A stretch of 64,000 nt of DNA. Source: Streptomyces asiaticus (lineage in GTDB: Bacteria; Actinomycetota; Actinomycetes; Streptomycetales; Streptomycetaceae). Numbering within the stretch: the first letter of the stretch is position 1; each line of letters opens with the position of its first letter. Of the stretch, positions 8,338 through 16,198 are shown one piece after another. The notes beneath the pieces are model-generated. The model was not told the origin of the DNA and did not search any database. It worked only from the letters and a program-made list of their open reading frames with translations. A program made the translations under genes and the position numbers. The stretch lies in assembly GCF_018138715.1 (NCBI RefSeq), contig NZ_JAGSHX010000006.1:4898001-4962000 (forward strand), in the 5' to 3' direction.

Positions 8338-9108
8338 TCAGTGCGCGGTGAGCCCGCCGTCGACCACGAGCTCCGAACCGGTGACGAACGACGATTCGTC
8401 GCTCGCGAGGAAGAGCATCGCCGGTGCGATCTCGTCCGCCCGGCCCGCGCGGGCCATCGGCGTCCGCACGATGTCCGGCTGCTGATCGCCCTGCTCGTCC
8501 AGGAGGTCCTGGATCATCGGAGTGGCGATCACCCCCGGATGCAGTGAGTTGACCCGGACGTTGTCGCGGGCGTACTCGACCGCCGCGGTCTTCGACAGCA
8601 GCCGGACGGCGCCCTTCGACGCCTGGTACGCGGCCGCCGCACCGCTGCCCACCAGCCCCAGCACCGAGGATGTGTTGATCACCGACCCCCTGCCGCTCGC
8701 GCGCAGCAGCGGCATGGCCGCCTTCATCCCCAGCCAGGTGCCCTTCTGGTTCACCTCGATCACGCGGTCCCAGGACGCCTCATCGGTGCCCTCAATACCC
8801 GGCCAGTCCAGGATCCCGGCGATGTTGACCAGCACGTCCAGGCGGCCGAAGCGCTCCCGTACGGTGGCGATCACATCGCCCCACGCCTCCGCCGAGGCGA
8901 CGTCGAGAACGGCCGAGGCCACATCGCTGCCGCCGCGCTCCTCGATCCGTTCCTCGATCCGTTCCTCCAGAGCCTTCAAGGGCTCCGGGGCCACATCGGT
9001 GAGGAGCAGCCGTGCTCCCTCCCGCGCGAAGAGTTCGGCTGTCGCCGCGCCGATCCCTCCCGTCGCTCCGGTGATCAGGGCGACTTTGCCGTGCAGACGT
9101 CCAGGCAT
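8338..9108 (-). CDS. SDR-family NAD(P)-dependent oxidoreductase
   Basis: A 256-residue classical short-chain dehydrogenase/reductase. The N-terminal cofactor motif is TGATGGIG (TGxxxGxG) a few residues after the start. NIAG follows, then the catalytic Ser (INTSSVLG) and YQASK with the Tyr and Lys of the YxxxK pair. The C-terminus FLASDESSFVTGSELVVDGG is typical of FabG/steroid-dehydrogenase-like members. I chose the ATG at 9108 (MPGRLHGKVALIT) because the SDR fold begins there. An ERIEERIEER duplication sits between the second and third strands. The substrate is unknown. It lies on the same strand as the MFS gene upstream, but 141 bp apart. Confidence 0.9.
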   Translation of the reverse strand: MPGRLHGKVALITGATGGIGAATAELFAREGARLLLTDVAPEPLKALEERIEERIEERGGSDVASAVLDVASAEAWGDVIATVRERFGRLDVLVNIAGILDWPGIEGTDEASWDRVIEVNQKGTWLGMKAAMPLLRASGRGSVINTSSVLGLVGSGAAAAYQASKGAVRLLSKTAAVEYARDNVRVNSLHPGVIATPMIQDLLDEQGDQQPDIVRTPMARAGRADEIAPAMLFLASDESSFVTGSELVVDGGLTAH

Positions 9109-9249
9109 GGGTGCTCCGTTCCTCGTCCCGCTCTCGACTCGACTCTCGACCCCGAGTCTGCGCAGGTCAGAGGCGGTCAACCAGGACGCACGCCGCCTGG
9201 GTGCGGCGCACCCAGGCAGCGATACGGGAACGAGGCGGGGACGGGCCCG

Positions 9250-10662
9250 TCAGACGGTCCGGGATTTCACCTCGGCCTCCTCCGTCTCCTCCGATTTCTC
9301 CGTCTCCTCCGTCTCCTCCGACGCCTCCGACTCCTCCGTCTCCTCCGTCTCCTCCGACTCCTCCCGACCCTTGCCGCCCTTGCGGACGGCCGGGTTGGTC
9401 TCGGGCGCGGCCGCCACGGCGAAGACCGTGACCGCGCCCATGCCGATCATGAACAGTGCGATCGGCCAGGACGCGCCTGCCCACGCGAGCAGCGCGGTGG
9501 CGACGATGGGGGAGAACCCGCCGACGATCATCGACGCCAGCTCATGCCCCAGGGCGAGCCCGCTGTAGGCCACCCGGCTGGCGAAGAGTTCGGTGAAGAA
9601 CGCCGGCTGGGTGCCGATCATCGACCCATGGCCGATCACGAGCGCCACGAAGATCGCCACGAAGATCAGCACCGGATTGCCCGAGTCGAACATGGCGAAG
9701 AACGGAAAGGCCCAGACGATCACCGCGATCGCGCCCCCGATATACACCGGCCGGCGCCCGATGCGGTCGGACAGCGCCCCGAACATCGGCATCGCGAACG
9801 ACTCGAACAGCATCCCCACCACGAGCGCGGCCAGCACCACCCCCTTGCCCACCCCGACTTCGGCCGCGTAGGAGAGGCTGAAGGTGAGGAAGAGATAGCT
9901 CGCACCGGTTTCGGCGACCCGCGCCCCGAAGGCGATCAGTATCGACTTGGGGTGGGTGCGGATGACGTCGAGGAGTGGCGGGGTGGACTTCTTCGGCTCC
10001 GACTCCTTCTCCCGGAACGCGGGCGTCTCCATGATTCGGAGCCGGATCAGCAGCCCGACGGCGGTGAGCAGGATGCCGACGACGAACGGAATGCGCCATC
10101 CCCAGGCGAGGAAGGACTCCTTGGTGGTCACCGCCTGGACGAGCGCGTAGGCGGAGGCGGAGAGGACGAACCCGAGCCCCACACCGGTCTGGCTCCAGGC
10201 CGAGTAGAAGCCGCGACGGTGGCTCGGCGCGTGTTCGCTGACGATCAGCACCCCACCGCCCCACTCACCGCCGACGGCGATGCCCTGCACGATCCGCAGC
10301 ACTATCAGCAGCACCGGCGCCCAGACCCCGATGGTGGCGTAGGTGGGCAGCAGACCGATCAGACAGGTCGCGACGCCCATGATCACCAGGGTGGTCACCA
10401 GCATCGACTTACGGCCGATCCGGTCACCGAAGTGCCCGAAGATGATGCCGCCCAGCGGCCGGGCGAGGAACCCCACCGCGTTGGTGCCGAAGGCGGCGAT
10501 CGTTCCGACCAGCGGATCGAAGGTCGGGAAGAAGAGGGAGTTGAAGACGAGCGCGGCGGCCGTGCCGTAGAGGAAGAAGTCGTACCACTCCAATGCACTA
10601 CCGAACAAACTTGCGATCGCCGCCTTGCGTACTTCGCGCGGGGCGCCCTTCACGTCTGCCAT
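9250..10662 (-). CDS. MFS metabolite:H+ symporter (ShiA/ProP-like)
   Basis: A 470-residue, 12-helix transporter of the metabolite:H+ symporter branch of the major facilitator superfamily. Evidence is the N-terminal SALEWYDFFLYG signature, the loop 2-3 motif GHFGDRIGRKSML, RIVQGIAVGGEWGG in helix 4-5 and GALSDRIGRRPVY in the second half. Relatives carry shikimate, proline/betaine, citrate or alpha-ketoglutarate, so the substrate cannot be assigned. The last 40 residues form an unusual acidic tail of E/S/T repeats (EETEETEESE-type) encoded by a CTC/TCC-rich microsatellite. The start ATG at 10662 gives the expected N-terminus. Confidence 0.9.
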   Translation of the reverse strand: MADVKGAPREVRKAAIASLFGSALEWYDFFLYGTAAALVFNSLFFPTFDPLVGTIAAFGTNAVGFLARPLGGIIFGHFGDRIGRKSMLVTTLVIMGVATCLIGLLPTYATIGVWAPVLLIVLRIVQGIAVGGEWGGGVLIVSEHAPSHRRGFYSAWSQTGVGLGFVLSASAYALVQAVTTKESFLAWGWRIPFVVGILLTAVGLLIRLRIMETPAFREKESEPKKSTPPLLDVIRTHPKSILIAFGARVAETGASYLFLTFSLSYAAEVGVGKGVVLAALVVGMLFESFAMPMFGALSDRIGRRPVYIGGAIAVIVWAFPFFAMFDSGNPVLIFVAIFVALVIGHGSMIGTQPAFFTELFASRVAYSGLALGHELASMIVGGFSPIVATALLAWAGASWPIALFMIGMGAVTVFAVAAAPETNPAVRKGGKGREESEETEETEESEASEETEETEKSEETEEAEVKSRTV

Positions 10663-10947
10663 GTCGGCTCTCCAATGGCCGCTTCGGATGGGATCACGAC
10701 CTGCGGCTCGGGTGTGTTGGGGGATTGTTCGCCGCTGGTTCTCATGGCGGGAATGGCGGCGTTCCGCTCACCGGGACAGGACGCGAACCGGCGGCTTTTC
10801 GCCACTCAGGAGAGCTGCACCCGTACGCCTCTCACACGTCCCACGTTCGTGGGATTTGCATACTTTCATGCCTTCTCTCCGCCTCGCCTGGTCACGCCTT
10901 CACGGTGTCGGTCCCGTCCAGGGGCCCGTGACGAAGGGAAGACACAC
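10663..10947. other. Divergent intergenic region
   Basis: A 285-bp gap between the divergent MFS and secreted-protein genes. It contains a short inverted repeat CCCACGTTCGTGGG (about 10840-10853), followed by TTTGCATACTTT, which could be part of a promoter for the gene at 10948. No conserved small gene is evident. Confidence 0.4.
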
Positions 10948-11484
10948 ATGCGTGGAAGGCTCGTCATCGCTGCCGCGGCATTGACCATGGCGCTGACGCC
11001 AGGCGTCGCGTCGGCGACACAGGACGGCGACGACCACACGACCGGCTCTTACAGCGCCGAGGCGACCATGGCCCAAGGCTCCGAGGGAGCCGAGTACCAG
11101 GGCTCCGACACGACCGGTTCCGTCAGCTCCGAGGCGACCGGCTCCCACAGCTCCGAGTCGACGGCCTCCCAGAGCGACGAGGCGACCGCTCCCCAGAGCT
11201 CAGAGACGGCCGCTTCCCACGGAGCCCCCCGCTCCGACGAGGGCGTGCCCGGCTACGAGGTGGTCACCCTGCCCAATGAGAACGTCCCGAACTTCCAGCG
11301 GCGCACGGTGTACTGCCCGAAGGGGAAGAAGGTCATCGGCGGCGGTGCCGAGGCCCGAGGCAACACCGCCATCCTCGTCGGCAGCTTCCCCACCGATGAC
11401 GCACGGGGCTGGATCGGGCTGGGCCGCCAGACCTCCGCCGACAACGTGGGCATCAGCGTCTTCGCGATCTGCGCCAACGTCTGA
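10948..11484 (+). CDS. Secreted Ser/Glu-rich protein with a C-terminal cysteine domain
   Basis: A 178-residue protein with a Sec signal peptide (MRGRLVIAAAALTMALTPGVASA, cleavage after ASA). A low-complexity linker of about 70 residues follows, made of Ser, Glu, Thr and Ala repeats (SSEATGSHSSESTAS-like). The C-terminal domain of about 75 residues has two cysteines (VYCPKGKKVIGGGAEA and FAICANV) likely to form a disulfide. The CPxGKxxxGGGAE pattern is found in many actinobacterial exported proteins of unknown function. The ATG at 10948 is the only start that gives a signal peptide. It is probably extracellular or wall-associated. Confidence 0.75.
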   Translation: MRGRLVIAAAALTMALTPGVASATQDGDDHTTGSYSAEATMAQGSEGAEYQGSDTTGSVSSEATGSHSSESTASQSDEATAPQSSETAASHGAPRSDEGVPGYEVVTLPNENVPNFQRRTVYCPKGKKVIGGGAEARGNTAILVGSFPTDDARGWIGLGRQTSADNVGISVFAICANV

Positions 11485-11668
11485 TCGTTCATGCGGGACA
11501 AGAGCGCCCCCGTGGGCGTGGCAGGCGATGAAGAAGCCCCCTCCGGATGCACTTGAGCGTGCGCGACATCGCACCGCGTCCTCGGCCCATACGCCAACCA
11601 TCCCTGGGGGGATCCGCGAAGTGCGGCCCGACAGAGCAACCCGTCGGGCCGCACCCGCTGCCCCCGGC

Positions 11669-12049
11669 TCAGCCGCAGCGGAAGTTGGAGCCCCCGTCGT
11701 CCAGGTACTTGTCGTAGATCCAGCCGAGGCTCCTGTTGTTCTCGTCTCTGACCCATGTCCAGGTGTGGCCGAGGTCGTTCGTGACGTAGCAGTCGTACTC
11801 GACCCAGGTGTCCGGAGAGACATGGCCCACTGTGGTGCAGTCGCCGTACGGTCCGGTGTGGATGGCGGCGGGGGAGGACTTGCTCACTCTGCCCCCGAAG
11901 GGATCGTCGTTGGTGTGCGGCCAGTACGCGTTGCCGCACGTGACAGCGGCTGCCTTGGTGGTGGCGGCCTGGGCGCTCGGCGTGCCCACGAGACCGAGCG
12001 CGACGGCTGCGGCGGCGCCGGCGCCGGCGAGAAGGCGGCGTGTCTGCAT
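11669..12049 (-). CDS. Small secreted SH3-like protein
   Basis: A 126-residue exported protein. The signal peptide MQTRRLLAGAGAAAAVALGL ends at an AQA site. The mature part of about 95 residues contains four cysteines (TCGNAYW, GDCTTVG, EYDCYVT and FRCG at the end), consistent with two disulfides. Aromatic patterns (TWVEYDCYV, HTWTWVRDE, GWIYDKYL) are typical of bacterial SH3-type domains. The start at 12049 is supported by a GGAGGT ribosome-binding site just upstream. The role is unknown; small secreted SH3 proteins are common next to mobile DNA in Streptomyces. The tRNA-Phe remnant lies about 200 bp upstream. Confidence 0.75.
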   Translation of the reverse strand: MQTRRLLAGAGAAAAVALGLVGTPSAQAATTKAAAVTCGNAYWPHTNDDPFGGRVSKSSPAAIHTGPYGDCTTVGHVSPDTWVEYDCYVTNDLGHTWTWVRDENNRSLGWIYDKYLDDGGSNFRCG

Positions 12050-12207
12050 GGTTACCTCCATTGGTCGCGGAGACGGCTGTGCCTGTCCCAGCGAGGGGCT
12101 TGGCCAGGCACGACTGTGGCAGCCAGGTTTGGAGGAGAACCTTGGCAAAGTCTTGAATTGCCTGTTCAGCGAGGGGAAGTCCACCAGGTGATGCCATGCG
12201 CACGAAA

Positions 12208-12239
12208 ACGCCCTCTCCGATGATCTTCGGAGAGGGCGT
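12208..12239 (-). terminator. Terminator-like hairpin, probably the ancestral tRNA-Phe terminator
   Basis: A perfect 13-bp stem (12208-12220 with 12227-12239) is followed on the minus strand by TTTTCG. It sits 14 bp from the truncated tRNA-Phe copy, where the terminator of an intact minus-strand tRNA-Phe would be. It was probably separated from its tRNA by insertion of the element. Confidence 0.7.
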
Positions 12240-12252
12240 GTGCCAGTTCAGC

Positions 12253-12305
12253 GCTGCGGTGGCTGGGGCCGGGGTCGAACCGGCGACCTTCCGCTTTTCA
12301 GGCGG
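12253..12305 (-). repeat. Attachment-site remnant: 3' part of tRNA-Phe
   Basis: These 53 bp are identical to 14664-14716. They cover the anticodon loop, variable region, T-arm, acceptor 3' strand and 7 bp beyond the tRNA-Phe end. The 5' half of the tRNA is missing here, so this is an att duplicate and not a functional tRNA. Together with the intact gene it brackets about 2.4 kb of accessory DNA. Confidence 0.9.
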
Positions 12306-12404
12306 GGGTGTGGTGGCTGCCGGAGCCCGTTTCGCCTGGCTCGGCGGTTCACTGACGTCCGCTGCTGGCGTCGGCGTACGCGGCCGTTGGCGTCACGACT
12401 GGCG

Positions 12405-12656
12405 TCAGCGTGCTGCTTTCGACCCCTGGCGCGAGAAGGAGCCGCCGGCTGTGCCGGTCAGCACCAAGACAATCAAAACGATCACGAGGTGCGTCGTTGC
12501 ATTGATCATCGCCTCACCACCGCCAACCACGCAGAGCAGGACAGCGCCTATGCCCGTTGTCTGCGCCTTCCTTCCGTTGAGACTCTCGGTGACAAGATCG
12601 GCTGGTGTGAGGGCCGCCGGGAACGTGTCCTGAGCCGTACGCTGTTGTGTACTCAT
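12405..12656 (-). CDS. Small single-pass membrane protein, hypothetical
   Basis: An 83-residue protein with one or two hydrophobic stretches (about residues 35-50, GIGAVLLCVVGGG, and 56-70, HLVIVLIVLVLTG). The start at 12656 (MSTQQRTAQ) is preceded by GGGAGA at good distance. There is no recognisable domain. It lies inside the integrative remnant next to the truncated tRNA-Phe copy and may be a surviving accessory gene or a fragment of one. Confidence 0.4.
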   Translation of the reverse strand: MSTQQRTAQDTFPAALTPADLVTESLNGRKAQTTGIGAVLLCVVGGGEAMINATTHLVIVLIVLVLTGTAGGSFSRQGSKAAR

Positions 12657-12755
12657 CCTGTCTCCCAAGGCTGGATGGTTTACGGCGGCTCCCTGGTTGC
12701 GTCAGGGGGCCGCCCTTGTGTTGTCACCAGGATGGAAGGGGTGGGTTGTTGGGAA

Positions 12756-12774
12756 TGTCAGCATCGAGCTGACA
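12756..12774. promoter_or_regulatory. Inverted repeat TGTCAGC-N5-GCTGACA upstream of 12796
   Basis: Perfect 7-bp arms lie 21 bp before the ATG of the following gene. The right arm contains CTGACA, which could double as a -35 element, with TGCTAT (12792-12797) at a 17-bp spacing as the -10. This suggests an operator overlapping the promoter and a nearly leaderless message. Confidence 0.45.
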
Positions 12775-12795
12775 TGCGTCTGGCAGCCTGCTGCT

Positions 12796-13257
12796 ATGAC
12801 GCCCGCAGAGCAGCGCATCTACGACTTGTTGACAGCTCTGAGCGAAGCAGCTCTTGGTCTCGCCTCCTCGGCGGTCTTCCTGGCTCGCCCATCCGACGGC
12901 GCGGAATACGGCCTCAAATATATGAATGATGTTCTCAATATGACGCGCCACGTAGAGGCACTGGCCGTGGCAGTCCTGCGGCACAGTGGTGTGTCCTGGG
13001 ACGCTTTGGCTAGCTACCGGGGAATCTCGCGCCAGTCTCTGCATCGCCGCCTAGCCCAACGCGTAGATGCGGTCACGGACCTGAGCCAGAAGTACCCAGA
13101 CATGCACGTTGATCGCGCTTACCAAGAGATAGCGATCTTGAAGCGCGTGATCGAACGACTTGACCAAAACCTGGAAGCAGAACTTGAAAAGGCCGCCCCT
13201 GAGTGGCGGCGACGAGTTCATAAGCCGGGTTGGTGGTGGCAGGTTGAAGCGGAGTAG
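12796..13257 (+). CDS. Hypothetical helical protein with HTH-like centre
   Basis: A 153-residue soluble protein (MTPAEQRIYDLL...), mostly predicted alpha-helical. The middle, HSGVSWDALASYRGISRQSL followed by HRRLAQRV, resembles a helix-turn-helix with a recognition helix, as in many small Streptomyces phage- or element-borne regulators. The rest may form a coiled coil (ILKRVIERLDQNLEAELEKA). I take the ATG at 12796; frames upstream extend without a good ribosome-binding site. The inverted repeat just upstream suggests autoregulation. The family is not recognised. Confidence 0.55.
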   Translation: MTPAEQRIYDLLTALSEAALGLASSAVFLARPSDGAEYGLKYMNDVLNMTRHVEALAVAVLRHSGVSWDALASYRGISRQSLHRRLAQRVDAVTDLSQKYPDMHVDRAYQEIAILKRVIERLDQNLEAELEKAAPEWRRRVHKPGWWWQVEAE

Positions 13258-13312
13258 GCCCACGGTCGGCGGAGCGGGTTTGGGCGGTGGCCTGCCCGGT
13301 CTGGGGTCGGAC

Positions 13313-13947
13313 ATGGTCAGGGGGCCGTACGCTGGTTGGCAACTCGGGCAGGCTTTGGACCTTTGCGGCATGACGCCCAGCAGGGCCGGCGAGATCATGG
13401 CTGGACGTCGTGGTCTGGCCCACATCGATGTGATCGAGAGAGTCGCCGACGGGCTGCGCATCCCCGGTGCGATGCTGGGCCTGGCGCATCGGCCCTGGGA
13501 GATTCCCGCATCGGCTCCGGAGAGCGAGCGGAGCCAGGTATCCGGGCCACGGCTTGCACAGGGGACAACGGCTACCGGTCCTGCTGCTGGGGAAAGCCTG
13601 GATGACCTACTGCCACTGGCCGACTCACAGGTCACCCGCTCCACGCTCGCCGCGCTGCGCTCCTCGGTGGAGGACTACTGGCGTCGGGACGACCAGCGCG
13701 GTGGTGCGCCACTCCGGCCTGTATGAGCCTGCATGCCACCTATGACGGCAACCTGGCAGAGGCCATCACTCTCGCCTGCAAGGCTCAGGACGTCACCCGG
13801 GCAGTGGGAGACCAGCCTCTGGTGATGTCCATGCTGCACTTGCGCGAAGCGTTCGCCCACGCCACCCTTCGCGACGTCCCCGGGTCGCTGGGCATGTCCG
13901 TGAATTCCACCGCCGTCTGGCTCCGTACGCCCGCGAGGCACCGGTGA
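13313..13947 (+). pseudogene. Remnant of an HTH/TPR-type Streptomyces regulator
   Basis: Two adjacent frames carry pieces of one regulator. The first (13313-13726) contains part of an XRE-like helix-turn-helix (PSRAGEIMAGRRGLAHIDVI followed by ERVADGL) and the linker to SSVEDYWRRDDQRGGAPLRP, then stops. The second (13723-13947) continues with TPR-like helices (NLAEAITLACKAQDVTRAVG, HLREAFAHATLRD) and ends early. Intact relatives have several TPRs and about 400 residues, so most of the middle and the end are missing, as well as the first HTH helices. The start point is approximate. Decay fits the reduced state of the surrounding element. Confidence 0.65.
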
Positions 13948-13981
13948 TCAGGTTCGAGCAGCGGATGCGAGAGTCATTTGG

Positions 13982-14524
13982 CTAGCCGGCGCTCTTGGTG
14001 GCCTCGTCCAGCAGCAGATACAGCAGGCCGACCAGACTGCCGCTGCTGACGATCTCGCGGCGGTCGATCATCCCGCGGATCTCCGGGAGGGGGATCCACT
14101 CGATCCGGTCCGATTCGTTCAGCTCTGTCGGCGGCCCGGTGTGGGTGGCCCCATCGGCGCGGAAGACATGGTGCTCGGAGTCGGTGATCCCGTTCGCGGG
14201 CTGCGCGTACACCAGGGGCTTCATCGCCTCGACCCGCCAGCCGGTCTCTTCTTCGACCTCGCGGGCGGCGGCCTGCTCCGGGGTCTCGCCGGGCTCGATG
14301 AGGCCCATGGGCAGTTCCCAGCCCCAGGAATCGGTGATGAACCGGTGGCGCCACATCATCAGGACGCGCTTGTGGGCATCGACCACGGCGGCGACGGCGA
14401 GGTGTCGCATGCGCACGACATGGTGTTCCCAGCGACGCCCATCCGGCTGCTGTACGTCGACCAGCCACAGGTTGACCCAAGGGTTGCTGTAGATCTGCCG
14501 CTCGCCGTGGACGGTCCACCGCAT
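13982..14524 (-). CDS. NUDIX hydrolase
   Basis: A 180-residue NUDIX protein. The Nudix box (G-x5-E-x7-REVEEETGW, beginning MGLIEPGET) is complete, so the metal-binding glutamates are present and the enzyme should be active. The N-terminus (MRWTVHGERQIYSNPWVNLW) and overall length resemble ADP-ribose/ADP-sugar pyrophosphatase-like members. The ATG at 14524 fits this start. It is the gene nearest the intact tRNA-Phe within the integrative remnant, and NUDIX genes are frequent cargo beside HTH/TPR regulators in Streptomyces elements. The substrate is unknown. Confidence 0.85.
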   Translation of the reverse strand: MRWTVHGERQIYSNPWVNLWLVDVQQPDGRRWEHHVVRMRHLAVAAVVDAHKRVLMMWRHRFITDSWGWELPMGLIEPGETPEQAAAREVEEETGWRVEAMKPLVYAQPANGITDSEHHVFRADGATHTGPPTELNESDRIEWIPLPEIRGMIDRREIVSSGSLVGLLYLLLDEATKSAG

Positions 14525-14618
14525 GAACCCACTCCCCTCCGTCGACGCGGTGCCCAGCATGTCACTTCCTGGTTCAGCGCTCTTACGGTGCGTGCCGTGG
14601 GCGTCACGGGCAACGAAG

Positions 14619-14650
14619 AAGCCCCCTCCGGATGACCCGGGAGGGGGCTT
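14619..14650 (-). terminator. Terminator hairpin downstream of tRNA-Phe
   Basis: An 11-bp perfect stem (14619-14629 with 14640-14650) lies about 20 bp beyond the tRNA-Phe 3' end, with CTTCTTCG following on the minus strand. It differs in sequence from the hairpin next to the truncated tRNA copy, which suggests it came in with the element. Confidence 0.75.
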
Positions 14651-14663
14651 TGCCCTGGTAGGG

Positions 14664-14716
14664 GCTGCGGTGGCTGGGGCCGGGGTCGAACCGGCGACCT
14701 TCCGCTTTTCAGGCGG
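14664..14716 (-). repeat. Attachment-site copy within intact tRNA-Phe
   Basis: A perfect 53-bp match to 12253-12305, covering the anticodon loop to the 3' end of tRNA-Phe plus 7 bp. It marks the other end of the integrated remnant. Confidence 0.9.
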
Positions 14717-14744
14717 ACGCTCGTACCAACTGAGCTACCCAGCC
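14671..14744 (-). tRNA. tRNA-Phe (anticodon GAA)
   Basis: A 74-nt cloverleaf with acceptor GGCTGGG/CCCAGCC, D-arm GCTCAGTTGGTA, anticodon stem TCCGC/GCGGA with loop CTGAAAA, giving GAA, and T-arm CGCCGGTTCGACCCCGGC. The discriminator is A. It is the integration target of the adjacent remnant and is followed 4 bp away by tRNA-Asp. Confidence 0.95.
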
Positions 14745-14748
14745 GCAG

Positions 14749-14823
14749 CGGTCCTGACGGGATTTGAACCCGCGGCCTCCACCTTGACAGGGTGGCGAGC
14801 ACTCCAAACTGCTCCACAGGACC
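14749..14823 (-). tRNA. tRNA-Asp (anticodon GTC), second copy
   Basis: Identical over 75 nt to 484-558. It is probably co-transcribed with the adjacent tRNA-Phe, since only 4 bp separate them and no hairpin intervenes. Confidence 0.95.
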
Positions 14824-15059
14824 TTGCGTGTACGAGCACGAGTCTCGCACATGTGGGGTGCGCTCCCAACGGGATTTCCCGTGGTGGATTCGCACTCCTT
14901 GCGATCTTCGAACCGGGGCCTTGATTTTTCTCCGCCGCGTCGTTGTCGCTGGATCAGCGTATCAGAACTCCGGCCGTGTTCTGACCGCTCACCGGGCGGG
15001 CCGGGGCTCGGCCGGTGAGCGGCGGGGCGCGGTCGGAAGTCTCTCCGTCTCGGCCCGGA

Positions 15060-15881
15060 TCAGGGGCGGCCGCCGCGTTCCAGGGGGATCTTCTCGCCCG
15101 CCTCGATCGCGACCGGCAGCCGGTTCTCGGTGGGTGGCAGGGGGCAGGTCGCGAGGTCGGTGTAGGCGCAGGGGAGGTTGGTGGCGCGGTTGAAGTCGAG
15201 GGTGACGCGGCCGGTCTCGTCGGGGGCGTCGATCTGGAGGGAGCGGTTCGCGGCGTATGTGGTCACGCCCGAGGTCGCGTCGGTGAGGAGCACCATCAGG
15301 GCGCCGGGCCGCTTGCCGTTGAAGGCGGTGAGCCGGAACGTCTCGCCGTCCAGCTCGAACTCGACCTGCCCGGGTGCGTCGTAGACGTGCTCAAGACCCT
15401 CCGCCACGGCGCCCACGGTGATCGCGCGTGGCTCGTCGAAGGGGAGGTAGCGGCCGGGGCGGACCCAGCGGGGGGCGGGGGCGTAGGCGGGGGTGCGGGT
15501 GAAGTCGGTGCGGAGGGGGTTGCCGGGGTGGCGGGGGCGGACGATGTCGTGGCCGCCGCGCTTGGCGATCTCGATCACCGCGTCGCCGTACCCCGCGTAC
15601 AGGCTGGCCCGCTCGGCGATCGCCCCGAAGACGTACCGACCGTGCACCGCGGTGCCGTCGATCGTCAGCTCCTCGCCGTCGGCGAGCTCGACCACCACGC
15701 CCTCCGGGCCGCTGGACCAGGCCCCGGGGGCGTCCTCGAAGCGGGTCGGGTCCGGGCTCAGCCAGCGCAGGCTGGTGATCGCGAGAAATCCGTGGGGGTC
15801 GGCGAGCGCCTGCTCATGGGCGCGGTGCCAGCGCTCCCACTCCTCGGCGAAGCTCATCCGGTCGACGTCCTGGACGGTCAT
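15060..15881 (-). CDS. DUF1684 domain-containing protein
   Basis: A 273-residue soluble protein of the DUF1684 family. Characteristic features are the N-terminal helix with W and R residues (SFAEEWERWHRAHEQALADP, then HGFLAITSLRWL) and the C-terminal signature with FNRATNLPCAYTD and CPLPPTENRLPVAIEAGEK. No function is established for the family. The start at 15881 (MTVQDVDRM) has a GGGAG-like site upstream. It stands alone between tRNA-Phe/Asp and tRNA-Glu, all on the minus strand. Confidence 0.85.
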   Translation of the reverse strand: MTVQDVDRMSFAEEWERWHRAHEQALADPHGFLAITSLRWLSPDPTRFEDAPGAWSSGPEGVVVELADGEELTIDGTAVHGRYVFGAIAERASLYAGYGDAVIEIAKRGGHDIVRPRHPGNPLRTDFTRTPAYAPAPRWVRPGRYLPFDEPRAITVGAVAEGLEHVYDAPGQVEFELDGETFRLTAFNGKRPGALMVLLTDATSGVTTYAANRSLQIDAPDETGRVTLDFNRATNLPCAYTDLATCPLPPTENRLPVAIEAGEKIPLERGGRP

Positions 15882-15997
15882 CTGCGCTCCCTCGCGTGGG
15901 GCCTGCGGCGGGTTCGGTGCCGTTGCGTACGTACAACCGCGTGGGGGAGGGAGGCATTCCGGGAGCCGTAGGGCCATCGTGCTGCGCGCATGAAAAA

Positions 15998-16032
15998 AGT
16001 CACCGGCAGGTACGTTTCGACCTGCGGTGACT
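15998..16032 (-). terminator. Terminator after tRNA-Glu
   Basis: The stem AGTCACC-G-GCAGGT / ACCTGC-GGTGACT ends 13 bp from the tRNA-Glu 3' end. A run of six A residues (15993-15998) gives the T-tract on the minus strand. Confidence 0.8.
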
Positions 16033-16044
16033 CAAAGAAGGTGG

Positions 16045-16117
16045 TGCCCCCAACGGGATTCGAACCCGTGCTACCGCCTTGAAAGGGCGGCGTCCTGGGC
16101 CACTAGACGATGAGGGC
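16045..16117 (-). tRNA. tRNA-Glu (anticodon TTC)
   Basis: A 73-nt cloverleaf with acceptor GCCCTCA/TGGGGGC, anticodon stem CCGCC/GGCGG with loop CTTTCAA, giving TTC, and T-arm ACGGGTTCGAATCCCGT. The discriminator is A. Confidence 0.95.
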
Positions 16118-16198
16118 CGATGGCCCACCTGGGCGCCTTGCGGCGCTTTCGGGGACGCGAGAAGCATATGGGATGCCGGTGAGGTTCGCCAAAACGGT

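Larger units (their letters stand above)
12253..14716. mobile_element. Degraded integrative element in tRNA-Phe
   Basis: The 53-bp direct repeats at both ends include the 3' end of tRNA-Phe, the classic signature of tyrosine-integrase integration. The interior carries a small membrane protein, a helical putative regulator, a broken HTH/TPR regulator and a NUDIX hydrolase, but no integrase, excisionase or replication gene. I infer a deletion-reduced remnant of an AICE-like or phage-like element. Other explanations, such as IS-free recombination between tRNA copies, are less likely because the tRNA is duplicated only in its 3' part. Confidence 0.7.

Noticed and set aside
12253..12305. Second tRNA-Phe
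   Set aside because: Only the 3' part is present; the D-arm and 5' acceptor strand are missing, so it is an att remnant.
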